A stretch of DNA of 64,000 nt from Sulfuritalea sp. (GCA_023700805.1 JAMPYF010000016.1:25680-89679); one strand, 5' to 3'. Positions 19,655-31,403 are shown, counted from the first letter of the stretch. A program made the numbers and translations. The notes: a model not told the origin generated them from the sequence alone.

Positions 19655-20585
19655 CGCGCGTCATCACGTTCGCCATGCCCTCGGCCATGTCGGCGCCGAA
19701 CTGCTTGGCGAACTTTTCGGCGAAGTTCTGCTTGACGCTGAAATCGCGTATTTCGCTGGCCTTGAACACGTCGCGCGCAACGCTGTCGACCGTGCCGTAA
19801 CCATCGGCCAGCCCGAGTTCGATGCTCTTGGCACCGCTCCACATGAGCCCGGAGAACATCTCGGGGGTTTCCTTGAGGCGCTTGCCACGGCCTTTTCTGA
19901 CCACGTCGATGAACTGCTGGTGAATTTCACCCAGCATCTGCTTGGCATGATCCTTGTGATTTTCGTTTTGCGGCGAGAACGGATCGAGAAAACCCTTGCT
20001 CTCGCCGGCGGTCAGCAGGCGGCGCTCGACACCCAGCTTTTCCATGGTGCCGGTAAAGCCGAAGCCGTCCATCAGCACGCCGATCGAGCCGACGATGCTG
20101 GCCTTGTCCACATAGATCTTGTCGGCCGCCGCTGCGACGTAGTAGCCGCCGGAAGCGCAGACGTCCTCGACCACGACATGCAGCGGAATCTCCGGATGCG
20201 CAGCGCGCAGGCGGCGTATTTCGTCGTTGATGATGCCGGACTGGACCGGGCTGCCGCCCGGGCTGTTGATGCGCAGGATCACGCCGGCCGTATGCTTGTC
20301 GTCGAAAGCCGCCTGCAGGGCGGTGATGATGTTCTCGGCGTTGGCGTCGCCCTTGGCCTTGATGACTCCGTTCAGATCGACCAGTGCCGTGAACTTGGCG
20401 CCATCGGCGAACTTCTCGGTTTGCCCCCATTCCATTGCCAGACCGAGAATGACCACCAGGTAGCCAAAGCCGAGCAGTTTGAAAAAGATGCCCCAGCGGC
20501 GACCGCGGCGCTGCTCGGCGAGAGCCTCCATGGCGAGCTTTTCGAGCACCTTGCGTTCCCACTGCTGATCATTGCTATCCGACAC
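19641..20585 (-). CDS. sppA: Signal peptide peptidase SppA-type S49 peptidase
   Basis: A protein of about 314 residues with one N-terminal membrane helix (LLGFGYLVVILGLAMEW) and a periplasmic S49 domain: VDLNGVI, LRINSPGGSPVQSG, the catalytic serine in VCASGGYYVA and ASIVGSIGVL. It would cleave remnant signal peptides or other membrane peptides. GTG 20585 is preferred because GAGGAAGG lies about 8 nt upstream; TTG 20603 is also in frame. It overlaps the Rieske gene by 11 bp, so it is probably the last gene of the rluC operon. Confidence 0.9.
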   Translation of the reverse strand: MSDSNDQQWERKVLEKLAMEALAEQRRGRRWGIFFKLLGFGYLVVILGLAMEWGQTEKFADGAKFTALVDLNGVIKAKGDANAENIITALQAAFDDKHTAGVILRINSPGGSPVQSGIINDEIRRLRAAHPEIPLHVVVEDVCASGGYYVAAAADKIYVDKASIVGSIGVLMDGFGFTGTMEKLGVERRLLTAGESKGFLDPFSPQNENHKDHAKQMLGEIHQQFIDVVRKGRGKRLKETPEMFSGLMWSGAKSIELGLADGYGTVDSVARDVFKASEIRDFSVKQNFAEKFAKQFGADMAEGMANVMTRVTLR

Positions 20586-20934
20586 TTTGCCTGCCTTCCT
20601 CAATCAAGAATATCTGCCCCCCGTCCTCTTGCACCGACAAGGCGACCAGCCCTTTGCCATTGCAGCGTCCGCCCATGCAATGCCCGGAATCCGGGGCGTA
20701 GAGCGCGCCATGCGTGGCGCAAATCAAGTATAAGCCTGAATGATCGAAGAACTCCCCTTGCTGCCAGTCCAGTTCGACCGGAATATGGCCGCAGCGGTTC
20801 AGAAATGCATGGACCTGCCCGCGATAGCGCACCGCGAAAGCCGGCTCCGCTATCCCCGCTCGATCGACCGTGAAACGCAGGCCATGACCGCCGTCGACCA
20901 GCGCGTCGCTGTCGCCGATCAGGCGCCGGTTCAG
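20575..20934 (-). CDS. Rieske [2Fe-2S] protein, start uncertain (possible CTG)
   Basis: A protein of about 119 residues with the Rieske cluster motif CGH then CATH (NRCGHIPVEL, LICATHGALY). It binds a [2Fe-2S] cluster through two Cys and two His and is likely a small ferredoxin-like electron carrier. No ATG/GTG/TTG precedes the conserved region after the HAD stop. A CTG at 20934 overlaps the HAD TGA as CTGA, which would give translational coupling. Alternatively the start lies further up inside the HAD gene in a different frame. Confidence 0.75.
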   Translation of the reverse strand: MNRRLIGDSDALVDGGHGLRFTVDRAGIAEPAFAVRYRGQVHAFLNRCGHIPVELDWQQGEFFDHSGLYLICATHGALYAPDSGHCMGGRCNGKGLVALSVQEDGGQIFLIEEGRQSVG

Positions 20935-21587
20935 GCCTGCTGTCGCAGCCACGCCGCCAGTTCGGCCACATTGGCCGCACAGTAAAGCGGGGTTTCCGCC
21001 TCCAGGCTGTCGCGCGGATGCGCGCCATAGGCCACGCCGAGCGCCGCAACCCCTGCATTCTTGGCCATCAGCAGATCGTGCGTGGTGTCGCCGATCATCA
21101 GCGTGGCTTCCGGCTCGACGCCGAATTCGGCCATCAATTCCTCGAGCATTTGCGGATGCGGCTTCGAATGGCATTCGTCGGCGCAGCGCGAGGCCTGGAA
21201 ACGCGGCCCCAGCCCGCTGACCTCGAAGGCGCGGTCCAGCCCCTTGCGCGTCTTGCCCGTGGCAACAGCAAGCATGTGTCCCGCCGCAGCCAGTTCATCG
21301 ATCAGTTCCGCTGCGCCGTCGAACAGCAGCAGATCCTGATCCTGGGCCAGATAGTGATGCCGATAGCGCTCCGCGACGGCCTGGTAGCGTTCCGTCGGCA
21401 AATCCGGCAGGGCGTGGCGCAAGGCGTCGATCAGTCCCAGCCCGATGATGTGGCTGGCGCGTTCGTCGCTGGGCGGCGGAATGTCGAGGTCCCGCGCCGC
21501 GGCCTGGATGCTGGCAACGATGGCGCCGGTGGAATCCATCAGGGTACCGTCCCAGTCGAAGACGATCAGTTCAAAACGCTTGGCCAT
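20931..21587 (-). CDS. HAD-superfamily phosphatase, Gph-like
   Basis: A 218-residue HAD hydrolase with motif I FDWDGTLMDS (Asp nucleophile), an alpha-helical cap, motif II in VATGKTRKG, motif III Lys in CHSKPHP and motif IV MIGDTTHDLLMA. It resembles phosphoglycolate phosphatases and their relatives that are commonly encoded next to rluC. Its start overlaps the rluC stop by 17 bp. The substrate cannot be told from sequence alone. Confidence 0.88.
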   Translation of the reverse strand: MAKRFELIVFDWDGTLMDSTGAIVASIQAAARDLDIPPPSDERASHIIGLGLIDALRHALPDLPTERYQAVAERYRHHYLAQDQDLLLFDGAAELIDELAAAGHMLAVATGKTRKGLDRAFEVSGLGPRFQASRCADECHSKPHPQMLEELMAEFGVEPEATLMIGDTTHDLLMAKNAGVAALGVAYGAHPRDSLEAETPLYCAANVAELAAWLRQQA

Positions 21588-22533
21588 AAGTCCTTGTTTC
21601 GTTCTCGTCGAGTTTTTCGGTGAAGCGGCGCAATTCGTCCGGCAGCGGCGCGGCGAGTTCCACCGGCGCACCCGAAAGCGGATGCGGCAGCGCCAGCTTG
21701 GCCGCATGCAGGAACATGCGGCCGAGCCCGGCTTTCTGCAAGGCCTTGTTCAGGGAAAAATCGCCGTACTTGTCGTCGCCGGCGATCGGAAACCCCAGGT
21801 GGGCGAGGTGCACCCGGATCTGGTGGGTACGCCCGGTCTTGAGTTCGACCTCGACCAGGCTGAAGTTCTCCCAGCGGGCGACCAGCCGCATGATCGAATG
21901 CGAGGCCTTGCCCTCGGGATTCACGCTGACCCGTCGTTCGCCCTCGGCCGTCAAATACTTGAGCAAAGGCAGGCGCACATGCTGCAGTTCGTTGCGCCAG
22001 CATCCCTTGACCAGTGCCAGATAGCGTTTGGCAATGACGCCGTCGCGGAACTGGTCGTGCAGTTTGGTCAGCGCGGCGCGCTTCTTGGCCACCACCAGCA
22101 GGCCCGAGGTGTCCCGATCGAGCCGGTGGGCGAGTTCGAGAAACTTCGCCTGCGGCCGGGCCCGGCGCAGCTGTTCGATCACGCCGAAGGACACGCCGCT
22201 GCCGCCATGCACCGCGACGCCGGCCGGCTTGTCGATCACGATGAGCGCTTCATCCTCGTAGGCGATTTCAAAATCGCGTGCCGGAACAGCGGCTTGCGAC
22301 GGCCGCTCGGCGGTCCGCATGGGCGGCACGCGCAAGCGGTCGCCGATCTTGAGCCGGTATTCCGCCGGCACCCTGCCCTTGTTCACCCGCACTTCGCCGC
22401 TGCGCACGATGCGATAGATATGGCTCTTCGGTACGCCTTTGGCGATACGCAGCAGAAAATTGTCGATGCGCTGGCCCTCGGCCTCTTCGCCGACCTCAAG
22501 CCACGTGACCGAATCTTTGCTTAAGTCCTTCAT
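21571..22533 (-). CDS. rluC: 23S rRNA pseudouridine synthase RluC
   Basis: A 320-residue pseudouridine synthase with an N-terminal S4 domain (RIDNFLLRIAKGVPKSHIYRIVRSGEVRVNKGR) and the RluA-family catalytic motif HRLDRDTSG with its Asp. RluC modifies three uridines of 23S rRNA. ATG 22533 matches the family length; further upstream in-frame codons run into the rne promoter region. It is the first gene of the rluC-HAD-Rieske-sppA operon and is transcribed divergently from rne, a common arrangement in Proteobacteria. Confidence 0.92.
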   Translation of the reverse strand: MKDLSKDSVTWLEVGEEAEGQRIDNFLLRIAKGVPKSHIYRIVRSGEVRVNKGRVPAEYRLKIGDRLRVPPMRTAERPSQAAVPARDFEIAYEDEALIVIDKPAGVAVHGGSGVSFGVIEQLRRARPQAKFLELAHRLDRDTSGLLVVAKKRAALTKLHDQFRDGVIAKRYLALVKGCWRNELQHVRLPLLKYLTAEGERRVSVNPEGKASHSIMRLVARWENFSLVEVELKTGRTHQIRVHLAHLGFPIAGDDKYGDFSLNKALQKAGLGRMFLHAAKLALPHPLSGAPVELAAPLPDELRRFTEKLDENETRTYGQAF

Positions 22534-22545
22534 TTGCAATATACT
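22517..22545 (+). promoter_or_regulatory. Predicted sigma-70 promoter for rne
   Basis: TTGCTT (22517-22522) and TATACT (22540-22545) are separated by exactly 17 bp. The predicted start near 22552 would give an rne leader of about 460 nt. The elements overlap the first codons of the divergent rluC gene. Confidence 0.6.
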
Positions 22546-23009
22546 GCTCGCTTGGTTAGCCGTCCCGTGACGGTGTGCCCGGCGGCCCGAAGTGGCGTCG
22601 GTGGCACGGCTCCCGGGGGGGTTGTTGCCGTCACTGCAGCGTCGCTTATCAGCGATCAAGTGCATAGCGGCGACAAGGGCGCGAAAGCAACAGGAAACAA
22701 CCGCCGGAACTCACAACTCCGACCGGTAACGCGACCAGCTGACCTCAGGGTGTTTCGCTCGCCCGAAAGAGCGATACTACTAGATTGCGCGCTACACACG
22801 CACAGATTTGGGCACAGATTGCCGGACGCTGACAGCAAGTCAGCGCCCGCCTTACCGAAGACAAGTCGTCAACCCCGTTTGCCACGCTAAACCCAGGCAC
22901 CATGAAACTGCCAAACCAACCGCAAACCCGAGTCACACCGCCCGCGTCCTGACGCCCGCGGTGTGCGACTTGTCGTGCCCTCCTGCAGTGAATGCGCGCG
23001 GGAGCACAC
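22546..23009 (+). other. Long rne 5' leader region, no gene
   Basis: No convincing coding region on either strand. The stretch contains several GC-rich segments able to fold (for example 22565-22625). Long rne leaders that RNase E itself cleaves for autoregulation are known in E. coli; a similar role here is inference from length and position. Confidence 0.5.
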
Positions 23010-25763
23010 ATGAAACGCATGCTTTTCAATGCGACGCAGGCTGAGGAACTCCGCGTCGCGATCGTCGATGGTCAGAAGCTGATTGACCTCGACATCGAAT
23101 CAGCCAACAAAGAGCAGCGCAAGAGCAACATCTACAAGGCCGTCATCACGCGCATCGAGCCCAGCCTCGAAGCCGCCTTCGTGGACTATGGCGCCGAGCG
23201 CCACGGCTTCCTGCCGTTCAAGGAAATTTCCCGCACCTATTTCAAGCCCGGCGTCGACGCCGGCAAGGCGCGCATCCAGGACGTTCTCAGCAACGGCCAG
23301 GAACTCATCGTCCAGGTCGAAAAGGACGAGCGCGGCAACAAGGGTGCGGCGCTGACCACCTACGTCTCGCTGGCCGGCCGCTACCTGGTGCTGATGCCGA
23401 ACAATCCCCGTGGCGGCGGCGTTTCGCGCCGCGTCGAGGGCGACGACCGCCAGGAACTGCGCGAAATCATGGACCAGCTCGTGGTTCCCGCCGGCACCAG
23501 CCTGATCGCCCGCACCGCGGGCATCGGCCGCAGCCTCGAAGAACTGCAGTGGGACTTGAACTACCTGCTGCAACTGTGGACCGCCATCGACGGCGCGGCC
23601 AAGGCCCAGAGCGGCGCCTTCCTGATTTATCAGGAATCCAGCCTGGTGATCCGCGCCATCCGCGATTACTTCCACTCGGAAATCGGCGAGATCCTGATCG
23701 ACACCGACGACATCTTCGAACAGGCGCAGCAGTTCATGGCGCACGTGATGCCGGGCACCGTGAATCGCGTCAAGCGCTACCACGACGACGTGCCGCTGTT
23801 CTCGCGCTTCCAGATCGAGCACCAGATCGAATCCGCCTACTCGCGCCAGGTGACCCTGCCCTCGGGCGGCGCCATCGTGATCGACCACACCGAGGCCCTG
23901 GTCTCGGTCGACGTCAACTCGGGCCGCGCCACCAAGGGCAGCGACATCGAGGAGACAGCGCTGCGCACCAACTGCGAAGCGGCCGACGAAATCGCGCGCC
24001 AGTTGCGCCTGCGCGACCTCGGCGGGCTGATCGTGATCGACTTCATCGACATGGAATCGGCGAAGAACCAGCGTGAAGTCGAGAACCGCCTGCGCGACGC
24101 GCTGCATTTCGACCGCGCCCGGGTCCAGACCGGCAAGATCAGCCGCTTCGGCCTGCTCGAACTGTCGCGTCAGCGCCTGCGTCCGGCGCTTGCCGAAACC
24201 AGCTACATCACCTGCCCGCGCTGCACCGGCACCGGCCACATCCGCAGCACCGAATCGGCCGCGCTGCACATCCTGCGCATCCTCGAAGAGGAATCGATGA
24301 AGGAAAACACCGGCGCCCTGCACTGCCAGGTTCCGGTGGATGTCGCCACCTTCCTGCTCAACGAGAAGCGCGTCGACATCTCGCGCATCGAGATGCGCCA
24401 TCGCGTCAATCTGGTGATCGTGCCCAATCGCCACCTGGAGACGCCGGCCCATGAAATCGTCCGCCTGCGCCACGATCAGCTGAATGCCGAGGGCGTCGTC
24501 CTCGCCAGCTACCAGATGGCGGAAAAGCCGATCGAGGAAGCCTATCAGCCGCCTTCGGCCAATGCCGAAGCCAAGCCGGTCAAGATCGAAGCCGCGGTCA
24601 AGGGCATCACGCCCGATCAGCCGGCGCCGATCGTCGAGCCGAAGGCCGTTGCGCCGCTCGTCCAGCCCGTGGCGGCCCGCGAACCCGGCTTCTTCAGCAA
24701 GCTGGTGTCCTTCTTCACCGGCGGCGCGACACCCGCGGCACCGGCACCTGCCGAAGCCAAGACCGACCGCCCGCCGCGCCGCGAAGGCTCGCGCGACCGC
24801 AACCGTGACGGCAATCGTGAAGGCGGTCGCGGCGGTCGCGATCGCAACAATCGCCGCGATGGACGCGAAGGCGGCGAACGCAAGGAACGCGGCGAGCAGG
24901 CACCGCGCCCGCAAGGCAAGCGCGAGGAGACCCAGGGTGAAACGGGCAACCGCAAGCCGCGTGAGCCACGCGAGCCGAGGGAACCCAAGGAAGCCCGCGA
25001 ACCCAGGGAAGCCCGGGAGCCGAAGGAAGTCCGCGAACCGCGTCCGCCGCGCGAACCGCGTGAACCGCGTCCGCCGCGCGGCGAGGCCGCCCAGACCGGC
25101 GTGTCGCCAGCGCCAACTCCCGGCTCCGAAGGCGGTGCCGAGGGCGAAGCCCGCAGCGGACGCCGCAGTCGCGGCCGCGGTCGCGGCCGTGGGCGCAGCG
25201 AGGAAGGCAGCATGACGGAAACCGCAGGATTCGTCGCCGTTCAGGCGACCCTGCCGGCGGCCGACGAATCCGCCATCGCCGCGGCAGTTATCGAGCCGGT
25301 AACGGCTTCGATGGCCGCAGCAGCCGCTCCGCCAGCCCAGGAGCAGGTCGCGGCGCCAACGCTCGCAGCCGAAATCACGGCCGAAGCCGCGGCGCCCGCC
25401 GCAGCTGAAGTCGAGACGCCGGCAGCCGTCGTCGTGGCGGATCCGGTCGCGCCGATGGCACCTGTCGCCGCGCCGGCAGCTGTGGCGCCAGCGCCGCAGT
25501 CCGTCGTGGAAGCCGCAGCCGCCCCTGAGCCCGCGGCGGCCCCCGTTGTTGCGAACCCTATCATCGTGCCGCCGGCACCGCAGCCCGCCCCGGTCGATGT
25601 CAAGGAATCCCTGCAGCAGGTCGGCCTGGTGATGATCGAAACCAGCCATGCGGCACCGGTCGCGAACACGTTCGCACCGGCACAGCCTCTTGGCCGCAAG
25701 CCGAAGCCGGCGCCGGTGATCCCCAACGAGCCGCTGCAACTGGTGGAAACCAAGCACGACTGA
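23010..25763 (+). CDS. rne: Ribonuclease E
   Basis: A 917-residue RNase E/G family protein. The catalytic half has the S1 domain (about residues 35-120), the DNase I-like subdomain with the metal-binding Asp residues in SVDVNSGR and VIDFIDM, and the zinc-link CPRCTGTG. The C-terminal half is a disordered degradosome-type scaffold: an Arg-rich stretch with R-E-P repeats and RGRGRGRGR, then an Ala/Pro/Val-rich tail. It initiates mRNA decay and rRNA/tRNA processing at the membrane. ATG 23010 gives the canonical MKRMLFNAT start, with GGGAG upstream. A repeat copy (25098-25121) sits in the scaffold and encodes VSPAPTP. Confidence 0.95.
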   Translation: MKRMLFNATQAEELRVAIVDGQKLIDLDIESANKEQRKSNIYKAVITRIEPSLEAAFVDYGAERHGFLPFKEISRTYFKPGVDAGKARIQDVLSNGQELIVQVEKDERGNKGAALTTYVSLAGRYLVLMPNNPRGGGVSRRVEGDDRQELREIMDQLVVPAGTSLIARTAGIGRSLEELQWDLNYLLQLWTAIDGAAKAQSGAFLIYQESSLVIRAIRDYFHSEIGEILIDTDDIFEQAQQFMAHVMPGTVNRVKRYHDDVPLFSRFQIEHQIESAYSRQVTLPSGGAIVIDHTEALVSVDVNSGRATKGSDIEETALRTNCEAADEIARQLRLRDLGGLIVIDFIDMESAKNQREVENRLRDALHFDRARVQTGKISRFGLLELSRQRLRPALAETSYITCPRCTGTGHIRSTESAALHILRILEEESMKENTGALHCQVPVDVATFLLNEKRVDISRIEMRHRVNLVIVPNRHLETPAHEIVRLRHDQLNAEGVVLASYQMAEKPIEEAYQPPSANAEAKPVKIEAAVKGITPDQPAPIVEPKAVAPLVQPVAAREPGFFSKLVSFFTGGATPAAPAPAEAKTDRPPRREGSRDRNRDGNREGGRGGRDRNNRRDGREGGERKERGEQAPRPQGKREETQGETGNRKPREPREPREPKEAREPREAREPKEVREPRPPREPREPRPPRGEAAQTGVSPAPTPGSEGGAEGEARSGRRSRGRGRGRGRSEEGSMTETAGFVAVQATLPAADESAIAAAVIEPVTASMAAAAAPPAQEQVAAPTLAAEITAEAAAPAAAEVETPAAVVVADPVAPMAPVAAPAAVAPAPQSVVEAAAAPEPAAAPVVANPIIVPPAPQPAPVDVKESLQQVGLVMIETSHAAPVANTFAPAQPLGRKPKPAPVIPNEPLQLVETKHD
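24960..25079 (+). repeat. Arg-Glu-Pro tripeptide tract in RNase E scaffold
   Basis: About 40 codons built from R-E-P, K-E-A and R-P-P units, giving a low-complexity, highly basic segment. It lies in the RNA-binding/scaffold part of RNase E and may vary in length between strains by slippage. Confidence 0.8.
25098..25121 (+). repeat. Dispersed 24-bp repeat, copy 5 (inside rne)
   Basis: Full 18-bp core; encodes VSPAPT in the disordered scaffold of RNase E. Confidence 0.85.
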
Positions 25764-25786
25764 AGTCGGCCCTACCAGGCCTATCC

Positions 25787-25810
25787 AACGGGCGCCCTCG
25801 GGCGCCCGTT
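25787..25810. terminator. Bidirectional hairpin between rne and the phosphatase gene
   Basis: A perfect 10-bp inverted repeat (AACGGGCGCC and GGCGCCCGTT) with a CTCG loop lies between two convergent stop codons and is followed by a short T-rich run on the plus strand. Confidence 0.8.
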
Positions 25811-25812
25811 GT

Positions 25813-26282
25813 TCATTTCATTGCGAGCTGGCGGATCAGTTGCATTGCCGCATCCTCCACCAGGTCGAGCACATGCTCGAAGCCCTCGGCGCCGCCGTAG
25901 TAGGGATCGGGCACCTCGGTCAGATCGAAGCGTTCGCTGAAATCGAGCAGCAAGCCCAGCTTGTTCCGGTGCTGCGGCGGACAGGCGCGCTGCAGCGATG
26001 CCAGGTGGTCGGGACCCATCGCCAGCACGCGGTCGAAGCGAATGAAATCGAACTCCGTCACGCGCCGCGCGCGCAGCGGCGCCAAGTCGTAGCCACGGCG
26101 CCGCGCCGCGGCGATGCTGCGCGGATCGGGCGGCTCGCCGAGATGGTAGCCATGGGTGCCGGCCGAATCGAATTCGAACAGTTGCTCCACTCCCTGCTGC
26201 TGCGCCAAGCCGCGCGCCACGCCTTCCGCCGTCGGCGAACGACAGATATTGCCGGTGCAGACGAACAGTATCTTGTGCGGCA

Positions 26283-26283
<1 letters not shown>
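25813..26283 (-). CDS. Low-molecular-weight protein-tyrosine phosphatase
   Basis: A 156-residue phosphatase with the P-loop CTGNICRS (CX5RS) near the N-terminus and the general-acid DPYYGG motif near the C-terminus, of normal family length. It would dephosphorylate tyrosine-phosphorylated proteins in the cytoplasm. Its ATG overlaps the uvrB stop codon by 1 bp (TGATG), so it is translated from the uvrB transcript. Confidence 0.93.
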
Positions 26284-28355
<2,072 letters not shown>

Positions 28356-28452
28356 AACCTGTTTATTTACTTATGGAAACCCGGGAAAAACCTGATCGAA
28401 AGCGCTGCGCCGATCGGGTATTATTGCGCGCTTCGCACGGCAGCAGAAATTC

Positions 28453-28476
28453 GCCGTCGCGCCAGCGCCAACTTTT
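28453..28476 (+). repeat. Dispersed 24-bp repeat, copy 6 (upstream of aminotransferase)
   Basis: 21 of 24 match; CGCCAGCGCCAACT intact, 25 bp before the start codon. Confidence 0.75.
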
Positions 28477-28501
28477 CAATTTTCCCGCATCCGGAGCATT
28501 C

Positions 28502-29704
28502 ATGAGTTCTATCTTCGCCGCCGTCGAATTGGCCCCCCGCGACCCCATCCTGGGCCTCAACGAAGCCTTCAATGCCGACACCAATCCGAACAAGGTCAAC
28601 CTCGGCGTCGGCGTCTATTTCGGCGACGACGGCAAGATCCCGCTGCTGGCCGCCGTCAAGGCGGCCGAGAAGGCCCGCCTGGAAACCCAGCCGGCGCGCG
28701 GCTACCAGCCCATCGAGGGCATTCCCGCCTACAACAACGCCGTGCAGGGCCTGCTCTTCGGCAAGGATTCCGCACTGCTCGCGGCCGGCCGCGCCATCAC
28801 CTGCGAATGCCTGGGCGGCACCGGTGCGCTGAAGGTCGGCGCCGACTACCTGAAACGCCTGCTGCCCGGCGCCAAGGTCTATATCAGCGATCCGAGCTGG
28901 GAAAACCACCGCGCCCTGTTCGAATCCGCCGGCTTCACGGTCGAGAACTACGCCTACTACGACGCTGCCACGCGCGGCGTCGATTTTGCCGGCATGAAGG
29001 CCGCGCTGGCGGCGATGCCGGCCAAGTCCGTCGTCGTGCTGCATGCCTGCTGCCACAACCCGACCGGCGCCGATCTCTCGGCCGCCCAGTGGGCCGAAGT
29101 GGTCGAAACGGTCAAGGCGCGCGACTTGGTCGCCTTCATCGACATGGCCTACCAGGGCTTCGCCGACGGCATCAAGCCCGACGCCATCGCGCTCGACCTG
29201 TTCGCCGCTTCCGGCCTGCAGTTCCTGGTTTCCAGCAGCTTCAGCAAGTCCTTTTCGCTCTACGGCGAGCGCGTCGGCGCGCTGACCATCGTCACCGCCG
29301 GCAAGGACGAATCGGCCCGCGTGCTGTCGCAGGTCAAGCGCGTGATCCGCACCAACTATTCCAACCCGCCCACCCATGGCGGCGCCGTGGTCGCCGCCGT
29401 GCTCTCCAGCCCCGAACTGCGCCAGCAATGGGAAGACGAACTGGCCGGCATGCGCGAGCGCATCCGCGCCATGCGCATGAGCCTGGCCGACAAGCTCACC
29501 GCCGCCGGCGCCACCGGCTTCGACTTCATCAAGGTGCAGCGCGGCATGTTCAGCTACACGGGCCTCAGCGCCGAACAGGTGGAAAGGCTGCGCGCCGAGT
29601 TCGGCATCTACGCCGTCAGCACCGGCCGCATCTGCGTCGCCGCGCTCAACACGCGCAACATCGATTACGTCGCCAAGGCCATCGCCACGGTGCTGAAGAA
29701 GTAA
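28502..29704 (+). CDS. Aromatic amino acid/aspartate aminotransferase (class I alpha)
   Basis: A 400-residue PLP enzyme with the N-terminus FAAVELAPRDPILGLNEAF, HACCHNPTGADL, the PLP lysine in SFSKSFSLYGERVG and a C-terminal GRICVAAL arginine motif. This is the TyrB/AspC family that interconverts aspartate, tyrosine or phenylalanine and their 2-oxo acids; the substrate preference cannot be fixed by eye. A repeat copy (28453-28476) lies in the 5' untranslated region. Confidence 0.92.
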   Translation: MSSIFAAVELAPRDPILGLNEAFNADTNPNKVNLGVGVYFGDDGKIPLLAAVKAAEKARLETQPARGYQPIEGIPAYNNAVQGLLFGKDSALLAAGRAITCECLGGTGALKVGADYLKRLLPGAKVYISDPSWENHRALFESAGFTVENYAYYDAATRGVDFAGMKAALAAMPAKSVVVLHACCHNPTGADLSAAQWAEVVETVKARDLVAFIDMAYQGFADGIKPDAIALDLFAASGLQFLVSSSFSKSFSLYGERVGALTIVTAGKDESARVLSQVKRVIRTNYSNPPTHGGAVVAAVLSSPELRQQWEDELAGMRERIRAMRMSLADKLTAAGATGFDFIKVQRGMFSYTGLSAEQVERLRAEFGIYAVSTGRICVAALNTRNIDYVAKAIATVLKK

Positions 29705-29712
29705 CAAAGCTA

Positions 29713-29741
29713 TTGCGAGCACAAACGGGCGCAGCTATAAT
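29713..29741 (+). promoter_or_regulatory. Predicted promoter for tRNA-Asn
   Basis: TTGCGA (29713-29718) and a perfect TATAAT (29736-29741) are spaced 17 bp, with the -10 ending 17 bp before the mature tRNA 5' end. Confidence 0.7.
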
Positions 29742-29758
29742 CCGCGCCTCTTGAATGT

Positions 29759-29834
29759 TCCTCGATAGCTCAGTCGGTAGAGCGCCGGACTGTTAATCCG
29801 TAGGTCCCTGGTTCGAGCCCAGGTCGAGGAGCCA
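29759..29834 (+). tRNA. tRNA-Asn (GTT)
   Basis: A 76-nt cloverleaf with acceptor arms TCCTCGA/TCGAGGA, D-loop AGCTCAGTCGGTAGAGC, anticodon GTT at 29792-29794, T-arm GGTTCGAGCCC and an encoded 3' CCA. The promoter above and the terminator below make it a single-gene transcription unit. Confidence 0.98.
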
Positions 29835-29850
29835 GAAATACAAGCACTTA

Positions 29851-29876
29851 GCCAATCCCTCGGGGTTGGCTTTTTG
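29851..29876 (+). terminator. Rho-independent terminator after tRNA-Asn
   Basis: The stem GCCAATCCC/GGGGTTGGC (with one G-T pair) is followed directly by TTTTTGCTTT. Confidence 0.85.
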
Positions 29877-29924
29877 CTTTACGGAGATACGCGCAGATAT
29901 GCGCGCGAAGAGAGGAAGCAAGCC

Positions 29925-30263
29925 ATGAGCACCCTGCCCCAATGTCCGCAATGCAGTTCGGAATTCACCTACGAGGACGGCGAGAACTACGTCTGCCCGG
30001 AATGCGCCCACGAATGGCCCCAGCAAGCCGCGGCCGGCGGCGACGAGCAGCGCGTCGTCAAGGACTCCAACGGCAACGTGCTGCAGGACGGCGACACCGT
30101 GACCGTGATCAAGGACCTCAAGATCAAGGGCGCGTCGTCGGTGGTCAAGGTCGGCACCAAGGTCAAGAACATCCGCCTGGTCAAAGGCGATCACGACATC
30201 GACTGCAAGATAGACGGCATCGGCGCGATGCAGCTGAAATCGGAGTTTGTGAAGAAGGCTTAG
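29925..30263 (+). CDS. phnA: PhnA/YjdM-type zinc-ribbon protein
   Basis: A 112-residue protein with an N-terminal zinc ribbon (CPQC, then CPEC) and a C-terminal PhnA domain ([40 protein letters not shown]). This is the YjdM/PhnA family once linked to phosphonate use; the molecular role is unclear. ATG 29925 is preceded by AGAGGAAG. No phosphonate genes are nearby. Confidence 0.92.
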   Translation: MSTLPQCPQCSSEFTYEDGENYVCPECAHEWPQQAAAGGDEQRVVKDSNGNVLQDGDTVTVIKDLKIKGASSVVKVGTKVKNIRLVKGDHDIDCKIDGIGAMQLKSEFVKKA

Positions 30264-30289
30264 ATCCAGGCTCTTTCAACTATTTCCTG

Positions 30290-31018
30290 ATGCCGCTAAC
30301 CATGAAGATTTCCGACCCTAGCGCCGCGCAGATTTGCGACGAATGCGAACTGATCGCCGCCGAACTGCCCCTGGAGCATGCGCAAGTGCTTGAACTCGGC
30401 TGCGGCAAGGCGGAGAAGACCCGCGCCATCGCACAGAAGGTCGCCGCCATCGTGGCGCTGGAAGTCGATGCGATACAGCATGCCCTGAACTTGCGCATTG
30501 CCGACCTGCCGAACGTCAGTTTTCGCCAGGGGGCCGCGGAGGACATCCCGGCGGCGGATAGCTCGTTCGACATCGTCATGATGTTCAAGTCGCTGCATCA
30601 TGTGCCGACCAGCAGGATGGACCGTGCACTCAGCGAGATTCGCAGAGTTCTGAAGCCGGGCGGCCTGGCCTGGATTTCCGAGCCGGTCTATGCCGGGGAG
30701 TTCAACGAAATCCTGCGCCTGTTCCACGACGAGAAGGAAGTTCGCGAAGCCGCCTTCGCTGCCGTCCGTCGGGCCGTCGACGACGGTCGCTTCATGCTCG
30801 TCGGGCAGCGCTTCTTCGCCACGCCGGGCCACTTCGACAGCTTCGCCCAGTTCGAGGAACGGGTCATCCGGGTCACCCATACCGACCATCGGCTCGCGCC
30901 GGAACTGCACGCTGCCGTTCGCAGGAAATTCGAGGCGCATCTGACGGCCACCGGCGCCGATTTCCGCAACCCGCTGCGCGTCGACATCCTGCGCAAGCCG
31001 CCCGACGACGGCGGCTGA
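30290..31018 (+). CDS. Class I SAM-dependent methyltransferase
   Basis: A 242-residue protein with the SAM-binding glycine motif LELGCGKAEKTR, an acidic residue after strand 2 (ALEVDA), FDIVMMFKSLHHV and LKPGGLAWISEP. It fits the Methyltransf_11 type. The substrate is unknown. Start ATG 30290 or 30302 (four residues shorter); no strong ribosome-binding site is seen for either. It follows phnA by 26 bp and may be co-transcribed. Confidence 0.85.
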   Translation: MPLTMKISDPSAAQICDECELIAAELPLEHAQVLELGCGKAEKTRAIAQKVAAIVALEVDAIQHALNLRIADLPNVSFRQGAAEDIPAADSSFDIVMMFKSLHHVPTSRMDRALSEIRRVLKPGGLAWISEPVYAGEFNEILRLFHDEKEVREAAFAAVRRAVDDGRFMLVGQRFFATPGHFDSFAQFEERVIRVTHTDHRLAPELHAAVRRKFEAHLTATGADFRNPLRVDILRKPPDDGG

Positions 31019-31098
31019 CCGCGGTTCGACGGCACCGATGCGCCAGCCAATATCCCGACATTGCCACTATTTCAAACCTTCACATTCGAGAGACTGCC

Positions 31099-31341
31099 AT
31101 GCCCTCTACTGAGACCATTTACTGCTATCACTGCACCCGGCATCATCCCCGCGCCGAAATGCGCCAGATCGAAACCAAGGGCGGCAAGCGGTGGCGCTGC
31201 ATCAAGTCGATCGAGGCCACCAAGAAGAGCAGCAGCCAGCGCGACGAATTCGGCAAGACCGTCACCACCATCAACCGGGCCGAACAGCAGGCGCGCGTCA
31301 AGGCCAGGCTGAATGCCGAACGATTGCTGGCCGCGGGCTAG
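31099..31341 (+). CDS. Small protein with a Cys pair (possible zinc finger), unknown function
   Basis: An 80-residue basic protein with CYHC and HH near the N-terminus and a later Cys in RWRCIKS, which together could bind zinc. The C-terminal half is a charged helix (INRAEQQARVKARLNAERLL). I do not recognise the family. The start is supported by CGAGAGA upstream. Confidence 0.65.
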   Translation: MPSTETIYCYHCTRHHPRAEMRQIETKGGKRWRCIKSIEATKKSSSQRDEFGKTVTTINRAEQQARVKARLNAERLLAAG

Positions 31342-31403
31342 CGGGTCGCCGATCGGTCCCCGGTACAATACCGGCATCGTCACCTGAACGAGGCTAGCCG
31401 ATC

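Noticed and set aside
23100..25757. Very long antisense frame across rne
   Set aside because: It mirrors rne codons in GC-rich DNA and encodes a low-complexity shadow sequence.
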